DNA of 64,000 nt, taken from assembly GCA_003054655.1 (NCBI GenBank), contig QAYZ01000010.1, forward strand, positions 1 through 64,000. Reading direction: 5' to 3'. The notes below the pieces were generated by a model. The model saw nothing but the letters and a program-made list of their open reading frames with translations. It was not told where the DNA came from and searched no databases. The translations under genes and the position numbers were made by a program. Numbering within the stretch: the stretch's first letter is position 1; the number at the start of each line of letters is the position of its first letter. Source of the stretch: Spartobacteria bacterium LR76 (GTDB lineage: Bacteria > Verrucomicrobiota > Verrucomicrobiia > Chthoniobacterales > Terrimicrobiaceae). Of this stretch, positions 57,222 to 64,000 are shown in pieces.

Positions 57222-57554
57222 ATGGTTCAGGCCGGAACGGCAGGTCGAACAGCACAAACCCGGCTGCGCCGCCGCTTTGCTTCCCTGCTGGCCCGCCGCC
57301 TGCCTCGCAACAAGGCGCTAGTGGCCGTGGCCCGCGAACTTTGCAGCTTCCTTTGGGCGCTGCTACGCCCTCAACCCTGTTACCAGAGGGAGAACACGTC
57401 CCCCTCTTCTCTAAGGGGAACAGCTTTTGACAACCCGAGGACAGACATGGAGCGAAAAGGATCCACGGTGGCCAACCTTCGATGGCATTATGAGGCCGGG
57501 CTCGCTACGGCGGACCCAACCCTCGATCTTGGACAGAAGACAGGGCCGCAGTGA
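57222..57554 (+). pseudogene. IS110-family transposase, C-terminal fragment
   Basis: A frame starting ARTAQTRLRRRFASLLARRLPRNKALVAVARELCSFLWALLRPQ resembles the C-terminal transposase_20/IS116 region of IS110-type enzymes (KALVAVARELCSFLWAL). The N-terminal DEDD catalytic half is absent upstream. The tail of the frame (NPRTDMERKGSTVANLR) fits the end of such elements. It is a remnant. Confidence 0.65.
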
Positions 57555-57811
57555 AACAAAGTACTGCGAAAAGATCCCGCTCGCGGGACAACTCGCGCAT
57601 ATCAGCATACCAACCGCCGGGCATCTCACCCGCCTGACCTCTTCGCTCTCTGCCTGTTCTTGGATTCGTCTCGCTCGATTACTTAAACCTTCAAGTAATC
57701 GTTTTGCCGTGCCCGCTTGACAAAACGACAGCCATATCAATGCCATTCAGGCCTGACCCCTTCCGCCTCGCCGTCTTTCCTTCCTGCCGTTATTTTGGAC
57801 AGTAGTGTTGC
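57555..57811. other. repeat-containing stretch after the IS remnant
   Basis: No gene. It holds TCAATGCCATTCAGGCCTGACCCC at 57737, a relative of the text before element copy 1 (TTAATGCCATTCGGGTCGGGCC), and the 18-bp TTATTTTGGACAGTAGTG at 57,790 that inverts 794-811. Mobile-element debris. Confidence 0.5.
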
Positions 57812-58276
57812 TCAAGCAAAGACGGTTGCCCGTCCGCTTGGCTTGGATGCATTAAGGGCCTTGGACTTTCGGCCTTTGAAGTGCTTTTTGAGGATTCTCA
57901 TCTTCCCGGCTTTGGCGCACGGGATCTCACGGACCAAGACGGCGGCAGGGATGCGCAAATGATCGTGCAGCGCACGGATCATTGACAGGCTGAGCGGGCG
58001 TTTCCGGTTCATCACCTCAGAGACCCTGCTTTTCGTACCGATGACGCCTTCGAGATCCTTGCGCTTGAGACCGAGCTGATCCAGCCGGAAGCGTATGGCC
58101 TCGATCGGATCGGGATCTTCGATCGGGTGCTGCTTCTTCTCGTATTCTCCGATGAGCAGTGCCCACAGCTCCAACTCCTCCTCCTGCTGTGATCCCGGTT
58201 CCGCATCCATTAGGGATTCCACAAAGGCCAGAGCCTCCTCGTAGGCTTCTTCATCACGGATAATTCTTGCTTTCAT
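57812..58276 (-). CDS. HigA-type antitoxin
   Basis: 154 residues from the ATG that follows the toxin stop; an earlier in-frame ATG at 58300 overlaps the toxin gene. XRE-like HTH near 60-110: EAIRFRLDQLGLKRKDLEGVIGTKSRVSEVMNRKRPLSLSMIRALHDHLRIPAAVL. A basic C-terminal extension (RILKKHFKGRKSKALNASKPSGR) is unusual. It would neutralise HigB and repress the operon. Confidence 0.8.
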   Translation of the reverse strand: MKARIIRDEEAYEEALAFVESLMDAEPGSQQEEELELWALLIGEYEKKQHPIEDPDPIEAIRFRLDQLGLKRKDLEGVIGTKSRVSEVMNRKRPLSLSMIRALHDHLRIPAAVLVREIPCAKAGKMRILKKHFKGRKSKALNASKPSGRATVFA

Positions 58277-58283
58277 AGCGGAC

Positions 58284-58577
58284 TCAAATGGTTTCGGCAT
58301 TTATCTTGTCGTACTCGGCATGGGTTCCCGCGAAGCGGATATAGACGATGCCAGTATTGTAGTGGATCTCTACGATGACGCGGTAGGTATTGCCCTTGAT
58401 GTTAAAGACGACGCGGTTTCCCGGGAGGATATCCGCCGAAGGGTAGAGTCGCTTGATATCGTTGGGTTCTTTCCAACGCGTGTCCGTGGCTTCTTTATAC
58501 CAGGATTTGAGAGACTGTTCGGCATCAGCATGTTTTTCCCAGAATTCCCGCAATGTCCTCACTGCGATTACTCTCAT
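58284..58577 (-). CDS. HigB-type toxin
   Basis: 97 residues from MRVIAVRTL; a longer frame upstream was rejected. It has the RelE/HigB fold marks: an N-terminal LREFWEKHADAEQSLKSWYKEA helix pair, then DIKRLYPSADILPGNRVVFNIKGNTYRVIVEIHYNTGIVYIRFAGTHAEYDKI. An mRNA interferase acting at the ribosome. Toxin-first order is typical of higBA. Confidence 0.85.
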   Translation of the reverse strand: MRVIAVRTLREFWEKHADAEQSLKSWYKEATDTRWKEPNDIKRLYPSADILPGNRVVFNIKGNTYRVIVEIHYNTGIVYIRFAGTHAEYDKINAETI

Positions 58578-58732
58578 GCCACCTTCCCTCGGAGAGCGAG
58601 CAGGGTCAAGCTCCAAGTTCCCTTTTTGGGAACCTTTTTGCACCTTCGGGGCCTTTCGCTTCGCGCTCACAAATCCTCCTTCTTCTCCAGTCCCGAACGT
58701 GAAACGGGGTTAGCCATTTTGCACACTTTATT

Positions 58733-59482
58733 TTATCGGGGCTGTTCTGCGAATTCGAGGCATGCCTCGAACGTGCCTGCGTCATGAAATGAGTAATTCT
58801 CACGCTCCGAGTTTTCTTTTTCGGGATACGCCATAACTGGCAGCGCCCCTTCAAACGGGACGAAGGTTTGTTTCATTTCCGGCGCACTCGAGATGCCGAC
58901 CGCGAGGTGGTTCAGTGCGATAACTGCCTTGAAGGCTACGCCATCCCTGTGAGCACGTCGCCTCAACACCGTTCCGTGCCTAGCGTGGACGTACGGGTTA
59001 ATGATGGTACCGATGCCGGGATTTTTTAGGTGCCCGAGGCGCACGTAAAAATCAGCAGGGAGCTTACCATCCTTGAGAGCGTGAGCCATCTCATCGGATA
59101 CGATCTTTTTGGCCTTCGCTCCAGCCTTTCCGATGCAGACGAGGATTTTGAGCGCCCACTTCCCAATGAGTTCCCCATGCTCCGCGGCAAGGTAGAGCAG
59201 GGTTGTGGATAGCCTCGGCCACTGGCGCTCGACGAGCATACCAACGTTTTTTCCGAACTCCCCTTCGAGGTCAGACATCCAACCGTTGTTGCATTCTCTG
59301 CAAACGTGGCGCGTGGTGAAAGCCAGTAGCCCGTGCGGAGGTCTTTCGATTTTTTCCTCTCCCGATCTCCATGCAACGACGAACGGCATGCCGTCCGCGC
59401 CCATTCGTTCAATAAGCCACTGGGCGAATATGTGCTCCCGGCTTCCCGCTGGATCACCGCAGAAAAGACAAACTTTAGCCAC
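58733..59482 (-). CDS. HNH-like endonuclease
   Basis: 249 residues. The N-terminal treble clef is visible: C5-L-F-C8, S-R-E-H17-I-F, and C61-R-E-C64-N-N-G-W, with the active-site His and Asn. The rest is a basic helical and beta domain with no other family. Such single HNH genes are frequent in defence and mobile regions; the target is unknown. It lies directly after higBA. Confidence 0.7.
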   Translation of the reverse strand: MAKVCLFCGDPAGSREHIFAQWLIERMGADGMPFVVAWRSGEEKIERPPHGLLAFTTRHVCRECNNGWMSDLEGEFGKNVGMLVERQWPRLSTTLLYLAAEHGELIGKWALKILVCIGKAGAKAKKIVSDEMAHALKDGKLPADFYVRLGHLKNPGIGTIINPYVHARHGTVLRRRAHRDGVAFKAVIALNHLAVGISSAPEMKQTFVPFEGALPVMAYPEKENSERENYSFHDAGTFEACLEFAEQPR

Positions 59483-60310
59483 GGCTATTACAGCCCAGAT
59501 GGCGCGTTTTCCTGGTCAGCGTTTTGCCAGTGGGAAAAATGGGGGAAGAAAACGGGGGCATCCATTTAATGTTGATATTCAGCGATCTGTTTTCGCGCTC
59601 TCGCCGTTTATTCGGCCTTCCTATATTCGCCTTCACCAGTCGGCGAGCTCATGCTTCCATTCTCAATATCCCGCTGATCCGATCCAGTCTTATTGTCGTC
59701 TCGCTCTGGATCATCGCCGCCAACTGCCCCTTTCTGCAATTCCTGCCATCGACACCTCGGCAAACACCTTCAGCCCGGCCTCGATCAGCCCCACCCGGCG
59801 ACACTTGGCAGGCATCCCTCTCGGCCCTGCGATTCGTCACCCTGTCATGCAACCAGCCGCCCAGGCGTTTACTTACCTCATCCCTCCGCACCGGCCCGAC
59901 GCGGAATCTCCATGAGGAGAAACGCCCGCTCCTTTGGAAGTCCTCACGACCTGTTGCCTAGGCATTCACTTACGCCGCGCTTTACCCGCCCGCACAAGCC
60001 CACAAAAATCCGAGGGCACGCCCATCCAGACAACCGGACGCCCAGGCAAATACTTACCTCCCGACCGCGCTCCCGATCCAACTCTGCCGCGCCGCCGTCA
60101 GCCTTCCCACGCCCCTTTGTTGCAACCAAGCGCCCAGGCGTTTACTTACCACCCCACGCCTGCGAAGCCCATCCGCCCTCACTCCCCGCCCTCGCGCCAC
60201 GCTGTCTGAAAACTGAAACACTGAAAACTTGCCCCCTCCCCCGGCGAAAATAACGCTGGCAAAACGCGCCCGGCTCGCCCCTATTAGCAGGCCGCATTTT
60301 TTCCGTATCC
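59483..60310. other. gene-free stretch with spaced repeats
   Basis: 828 bp without a convincing gene. The 59850-60151 part holds four copies of one short repeat (next entry). A 29-base segment at 60204 repeats 32704 (GTCTGAAAACTGAA...). No ribosome site or signal peptide was found. Confidence 0.6.
59850..60151. repeat. four copies of a 22-28 bp spaced repeat
   Basis: Copies at 59850, 59953, 60031 and 60124: consensus CAACC..(G/A)CGCCCAGGCGTTTACTTACC. The second is more decayed (GTTGCCTAGGCATTCACTTACG). Spacing is 103, 78 and 93 bp. The spacers differ in sequence and length, so it is not a normal CRISPR. Confidence 0.75.
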
Positions 60311-61012
60311 GTGACCATTGCCCGCCACACGCAAAATATCCTCGCTGCCGCCGCGCTCGGCGTCGCCCTGCTCCTGGGAGCCGGGTGCGCCTCCGTGAGC
60401 GTGAAGGAGTCCAACTGGGTCATGGAGCCTCCGCGCCTGCCCACCCGCATCTACGTCGCCCCGTTCACCATTCGCGACGACGGCATGCGGGTCGACCGTC
60501 AGGGGCTGGAGCTCTACCAGTTTCGCCAGCAGTTTGCGCAGGACTTTGCCGCCGCGCTGGCGGAGCGGCTGACGAAAAACATCGCGCCCGCCCAGGCCGG
60601 CCCGCCGCCGCCCCGGCCCGCTCCCGGCACCTGGGTGATCACCGGGGAGTTTGTCCGCATGAACCAGGGCAGCCGCGCGCTTCGCGGCCTCGTCGGCATG
60701 GGGTTTGGCGGCACGAAGATGGAAACCCTCACGCGGGTCTGGCAGGTGGGTCCCGGCGGGCTGCCCGTCATCATCGGCGGCATCATCACCATCGGCGGGT
60801 CCGGAGCCGCGCCCGGAGCCATTCCGAGCGGCCCCTACACGGGCGGCCCCACGCTCGTGCTCACGGCATCATCGACCGGCCTGTCGTTCGACGCCAAGAG
60901 GTCGACGCGCATGATCACCGCCACCATCTCGGAAAAGCTCGCCTCCCTCGGCTACACGCTCCCCACCCGCCCCATGCGCCCGAAGCGCATCGGTTCGCTC
61001 CCCATCTTTTAG
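60311..61012 (+). CDS. DUF4410-like lipoprotein
   Basis: 233 residues from a GTG start. Signal peptide and lipobox LLGAGC. The mature part (PTRIYVAPFTIRD, AAALAERLTKNIAP, GTWVITGEFVRMNQGSRALRGLVGMGFGGTKMET) has the DUF4410/DUF3313 pattern of envelope lipoproteins. Probably attached to the outer membrane. Function unknown. Confidence 0.7.
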   Translation: MTIARHTQNILAAAALGVALLLGAGCASVSVKESNWVMEPPRLPTRIYVAPFTIRDDGMRVDRQGLELYQFRQQFAQDFAAALAERLTKNIAPAQAGPPPPRPAPGTWVITGEFVRMNQGSRALRGLVGMGFGGTKMETLTRVWQVGPGGLPVIIGGIITIGGSGAAPGAIPSGPYTGGPTLVLTASSTGLSFDAKRSTRMITATISEKLASLGYTLPTRPMRPKRIGSLPIF

Positions 61013-61056
61013 AGCGTTTCAACAAAATCCGTAACCGCATCTGAACAGCGGCACAA

Positions 61057-61283
61057 GGGGGTCGGGCCGAAAATCTCCCTGTCTCGGAGTAGATTGCATA
61101 CGCGGATTGGGCGGCCCATGGAACGATCGGGGGCGATTCAGGATTTTGCGTGCCGTTGTCGTTGAGTGAAGCGCTTTCGCGATCCCAACCTTCCACGGAG
61201 CCGACTGGCCTTCCGCAACGATGTCCTTCGTTGCGTTTCCATCACACCTCCCTGTCAAATATGTAAATTATAGGCACGACCCC
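61057..61283. repeat. degenerate GGGGTCGGGCC element, second subtype
   Basis: Starts GGGGGTCGGGCCGAAAATCT and ends ATGTAAATTATAGGCACGACCCC. It shares TGCATACGCGGATTGGGCGG with 38,484-38,663. It lies directly downstream of the lipoprotein gene. Confidence 0.75.
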
Positions 61284-61289
61284 TTGCTT

Positions 61290-61742
61290 CTAGGGTTTGC
61301 GGCCGAGGAGGACCAGGGAGTAGTCGTGGCAGAAGTGGACGAAGCCGTGGTATCGCTCGTTCAGCGTTGCGGGGTCGAGGTCGGCATCCTTTCCGTCGGT
61401 GAGCCACTTGACGATGCTCTTGTTGGCAAAGTAGATGCGCTCTTCGAGGTGCGTACCGTCTTTGTTCCAGTCGAGAAAGACGAAGGCGACCTTGTTATCG
61501 GGGCCGAGATAAAACTCGGCGGTGTTGCCGTTGTTTTCGGTGGCGATTTTGACGAATCGACCGTCGCGATTCTTCCAGCCGGTCAGCGCGATGCCGTCGT
61601 CGGTGGTGGCGGTCAGTTTTTTGTAACTGTCGAGGTGCTCCTCGATGGAGTTGTAGAGCGCCTTTTGCGTGGACAGATCCTGGGCGACGGTGGTGGCGAT
61701 CATCGCGAGAAATCCTGCCACCCACGGGAATAACCTCTTCAT
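61290..61742 (-). CDS. small exported protein, tandem paralogue A
   Basis: 150 residues. Signal peptide (MKRLFPWVAGFLAMIATTVA). Paralogue of the next gene upstream on the strand (61752): both have DxSTQKALYNSIEEHLDSYKKL or DTSAQKAVYSQIEKNLDTYKKV, then LTGW and VAFVFLDWNKDGTHLEERIYF or LAFVYREWDKGGAKVEERLYM. It lacks the C-terminal extension of its partner. Unknown function. Confidence 0.7.
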   Translation of the reverse strand: MKRLFPWVAGFLAMIATTVAQDLSTQKALYNSIEEHLDSYKKLTATTDDGIALTGWKNRDGRFVKIATENNGNTAEFYLGPDNKVAFVFLDWNKDGTHLEERIYFANKSIVKWLTDGKDADLDPATLNERYHGFVHFCHDYSLVLLGRKP

Positions 61743-61751
61743 GCAGCTCGC

Positions 61752-62522
61752 TTACTTATTAATCCAACTGACGGAGAGGATTTGCTGGACGTCCATCTTC
61801 TGCCCGGCCTCGGGGAGGAGTTCGGTGGATTCCTTCCAGGTGACGCGGCATTTTTTGCCGACGAACTTCTCCGGGTCGCTGACGACGGCCTCGACGGAGG
61901 CGTCGGGCTTGAGGATGAAGTAGCTGGCCTCCTCGCCGGTGGCGTTGTCCTCCATGACCCAGTGGAAATAATCGCCCTCGTCGATGCGGAGGAATTTTCC
62001 TTCCGTGAACCGCTGGCCGGAGCTTTTGACCTCGGTGGTCTCGGTGCGGATCTCGACGCCCCTGGCCGGGGGTTCCTCAGGAGCGAGGATCTTGGAGTAT
62101 TCCACGGCGGATTTGACGAGGGCGCGCAACATCTCGCTGTAGTCCTCGCCATGGAGGACGGGGGCGTTTTTCTCGGTGGAGACCCATTTGACGATGCTGT
62201 CGGCATCCATATAGAGGCGCTCCTCGACTTTCGCGCCGCCCTTGTCCCACTCGCGGTAGACAAAGGCGAGCTTGCCGTCGGGGCCGGTGTAGTATTCCTC
62301 GAGCAGCCCGGGGCTTTTGGCGAGGATCTTCACGGGGATGTCGCCCTGGCCGATCCAGCCGGTGAGGGAGGTGCCGTCGGGGTCGCGGGCCTTGACCTTT
62401 TTATAGGTATCGAGGTTTTTCTCGATCTGGGAATAGACCGCCTTTTGCGCGGACGTATCCTGCGCGCAGGCTGACGCGACGACGGCCAGGCAAACGGCCA
62501 CTAAGGGCAAATACCTCTTCAT
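61752..62522 (-). CDS. small exported protein, tandem paralogue B
   Basis: 256 residues with signal peptide (MKRYLPLVAVCLAVVASACA). The first 120 residues match the neighbouring gene. The extra 100 C-terminal residues are beta-rich (FTEGKFLRIDEGDYFHWVMEDNATGEEASYFILK). The stop is 9 bp before the next start; the upstream bases of both genes are also alike (AAGTAAGCG before ATGAAGAGG), so a duplication including the leader is likely. Confidence 0.7.
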   Translation of the reverse strand: MKRYLPLVAVCLAVVASACAQDTSAQKAVYSQIEKNLDTYKKVKARDPDGTSLTGWIGQGDIPVKILAKSPGLLEEYYTGPDGKLAFVYREWDKGGAKVEERLYMDADSIVKWVSTEKNAPVLHGEDYSEMLRALVKSAVEYSKILAPEEPPARGVEIRTETTEVKSSGQRFTEGKFLRIDEGDYFHWVMEDNATGEEASYFILKPDASVEAVVSDPEKFVGKKCRVTWKESTELLPEAGQKMDVQQILSVSWINK

Positions 62523-62628
62523 GCGACCCGCTTACTTCCCCGATCCGCGGAAAAACGCAAGCGGAGACTGCGGGTTTTCGACGGGTCCGCTTTCCGGCCG
62601 GGCGCGGCGGGAACCTCGGGAGCGGGGG

Positions 62629-62666
62629 AAAAAAAAGACCGGGCGGGCTTTGGGGGCCCGTCCGGT
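62629..62666 (-). terminator. intrinsic terminator
   Basis: An 11-bp stem (ACCGGGCGGGC and GCCCGTCCGGT, one G-U pair) precedes eight T residues read on the minus strand. It fits termination of the nucleotidyltransferase gene at 62794. Confidence 0.75.
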
Positions 62667-62793
62667 GGCTTTGGTCATTGCTCGATGTGTCAGTCTGGTG
62701 GCTTCACCTCCTTTCCCTGGCGCGTCTCCGTGGCGGGGCGCGCTTTGATGAGTGTCGCGGGCGGTTGTCTCCTGGTTGGGCCCGCCAATAAAT

Positions 62794-63117
62794 TCAGATC
62801 TCCTCGCCGACCTTGCTGATGCGGTCGCGCTGCTCGGGTGCGAGGTGCTCGGCCTGGACGTAGTCAATACGCTTGCGCCCCATGCTGTCGCGTTCGCCGA
62901 AGTTGCGCCGGCAGTCGGCCATGGCCGAGGCGACGAGCTCCTCGCGGACGCCTTCAAAGTAGACGTCGATGTCGGAGAAGTCCGGGTTGTAGGCTCCCAG
63001 CGTGAGAGAGCCGAAGAGCAGGACCTTGGTGGCGCCGTAACGGTCCTTCAGGTAGCGGCCGATGGAATGGGCCAACCTCCGCGCATAGGCCACAGGGATG
63101 TGATCCTTGAGTTGCAT
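62794..63117 (-). CDS. minimal nucleotidyltransferase
   Basis: 107 residues. The polymerase-beta-type core is G36-S37 ... D49-I-D51 (LLFGSLTLGAYNPDFSDIDVYF). A good Shine-Dalgarno (GGAGGAAACACC) precedes the ATG. Such small proteins are often MntA-type antitoxins paired with a HEPN toxin, but no HEPN gene lies beside this one in the window. The second one could be lost or elsewhere. Confidence 0.75.
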   Translation of the reverse strand: MQLKDHIPVAYARRLAHSIGRYLKDRYGATKVLLFGSLTLGAYNPDFSDIDVYFEGVREELVASAMADCRRNFGERDSMGRKRIDYVQAEHLAPEQRDRISKVGEEI

Positions 63118-63361
63118 AAGGTGTTTCCTCCTTCACGTGATAGCGAGCATAAGGCGGGCCAAGTTTTTCCCGCCCCGGAGACGCGGACCGGGGGAGATCG
63201 TACTGCCTTGGCGGACAGGCACATCCCAGCCGCGCCGTGCGGAGGGGCGCTGGTGGCTGATTTTCGCCAAGGGTGGAAATTTCCGGCCACCCCGGGCAGG
63301 GACGAGAGGATTTTACATGGAGCCGCTTGCGGGAGGCGGCGGGTGATGCTAGGGGAGCGTG

Positions 63362-64000
63362 ATGGTCGGGAAGGTGATGCATGGAGGGTATTGGCTGATG
63401 GCGCTCGCGGTAGCGCTGGTGCTGGCGTGCGGAGTGGCGCGCGCGGCGGATGTGGAGCAGGTCTATACGATCCAGCTCGAGAAGTTTGACCTGCCTGCGA
63501 GCGGGGGCGGGACGTACAGCAAGTACGGGATCTGGCTGTCGCTGGGCGGGTCGACGACGCCGCAGGTCTTTGAGTTCGACACGGGGGGCGAGGGTCTGTA
63601 CGCCGCGCACTCGGCGGATGCGGCCTGGTGGGGGGCGGACGTGACGGAGGAAACCACGTCGATCGACAAAAACTTCGGCAGCGGGCTGGAGTACACGGGC
63701 AAGGTGGCCAAGACGAGCGTGGCCTTTTACAATCCCCACAGCACCACGCAGGTGCTGGCCACGACGGCGGCGGATTACAAGGTGGGCAAGTCCGAGCACA
63801 TCGTGAATACGGACACGAGCACGGATCTCTGGCCGCCCGAGACGGTGGGGGGAAACCCGGCGCCGCCGGTGGATGGCAAATTTTACGGCGACTTTGGCCT
63901 GAGCCTGAAGAAGGGGGATCACGGGATCGAGAATGTCTTTGCGCAGCTATCCTATGGCGGCGGGGTGACGGCGGGCTACATCGTGTCGCTGGGCGAGCGG
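63362..64000 (+). CDS. exported protein, 3' part beyond the window
   Basis: 213 residues seen, with no stop before the window end. Signal peptide (WLMALAVALVLACGVARA). The body is beta-rich and contains VFEFDTGGEGLYAAHSADAAWWG, an F-D-T-G-G motif reminiscent of an aspartic-protease or retropepsin-like site, which is uncertain. A GGGGAG ribosome site lies just before the ATG. Confidence 0.6.
   Translation, partial: MVGKVMHGGYWLMALAVALVLACGVARAADVEQVYTIQLEKFDLPASGGGTYSKYGIWLSLGGSTTPQVFEFDTGGEGLYAAHSADAAWWGADVTEETTSIDKNFGSGLEYTGKVAKTSVAFYNPHSTTQVLATTAADYKVGKSEHIVNTDTSTDLWPPETVGGNPAPPVDGKFYGDFGLSLKKGDHGIENVFAQLSYGGGVTAGYIVSLGER

Noticed and set aside
59850-60151. CRISPR array
   Set aside because: Units are uneven (22-28 bp), spacers range from about 50 to 80 bp and differ in length, and no cas gene is present.

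Overview
The window is high-G+C chromosomal DNA of a bacterium, most probably a member of the Verrucomicrobiota. The evidence is a set of exported proteins ending in PEP-CTERM sorting tails (VPEP plus hydrophobic helix plus Arg-rich end), a XylR-like regulator (LacI-type sensor fused to an AraC HTH), a FTLIELI pseudopilin, a pyruvate:ferredoxin oxidoreductase and many short intergenic repeat families. I cannot fix the genus. No rRNA or tRNA gene was found.

Layout. 1-4,060 is a scrapyard of accessory DNA: three near-identical 163-bp elements with 24-bp inverted ends, a 233-bp sequence present twice, a truncated IS481-type transposase, and small exported or membrane proteins. 4,065-24,200 is a T7-type (podovirus-like) prophage, almost all on the minus strand. 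Read 24.1 to 4.1 kb it runs tail fibre, appendage proteins, lysis genes (two small membrane proteins, DUF1353, CHAP endolysin), a PDZ protein, TerS, TerL, capsid, decoration protein, tail tubes A and B, a GNAT-like protein and three internal virion proteins. The last of these ends in an ADP-ribosyltransferase domain of lower G+C, followed by small genes that could be immunity genes and by a zeta-like kinase. The portal and scaffold slot is occupied by a plus-strand toxin-antitoxin cassette whose toxin has a nonsense codon. No integrase, replication gene, RNA polymerase or repressor is present. It therefore looks defective, although the remaining virion genes are open.

24,300-26,382 holds an AAC(3)-fold acetyltransferase and a DUF4910-type aminopeptidase-like protein, typical of surface-glycan loci. 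26,567-30,259 is nifJ. 30,300-38,500 mixes membrane and exported proteins of unknown role with one striking accessory gene at 34,341: an 877-residue-scale protein that combines RNAP alpha-CTD-like HhH modules, a sigma-70 region 4-like HTH, winged-helix repeats and a C-terminal HEPN-type RNxxxH motif.

38,765-46,884 is a plus-strand catabolic cluster: a clan-A glycoside hydrolase, two paralogous LamG-like exported proteins flanking an SGNH esterase, a nucleoside hydrolase, the XylR-like regulator and a pseudopilin. It probably handles a plant or algal carbohydrate. 47,000-56,400 has more PEP-CTERM proteins, a frameshifted DUF2254 membrane protein, and a histidine kinase with a THI5/NMT1-type sensor convergent with a LytTR response regulator. 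56,650-64,000 is accessory again: an IS110 remnant, a higBA toxin-antitoxin pair, an HNH-like protein, a four-copy interspersed repeat, a lipoprotein, tandem paralogous exported proteins, a minimal nucleotidyltransferase, and an exported protein cut by the window end.
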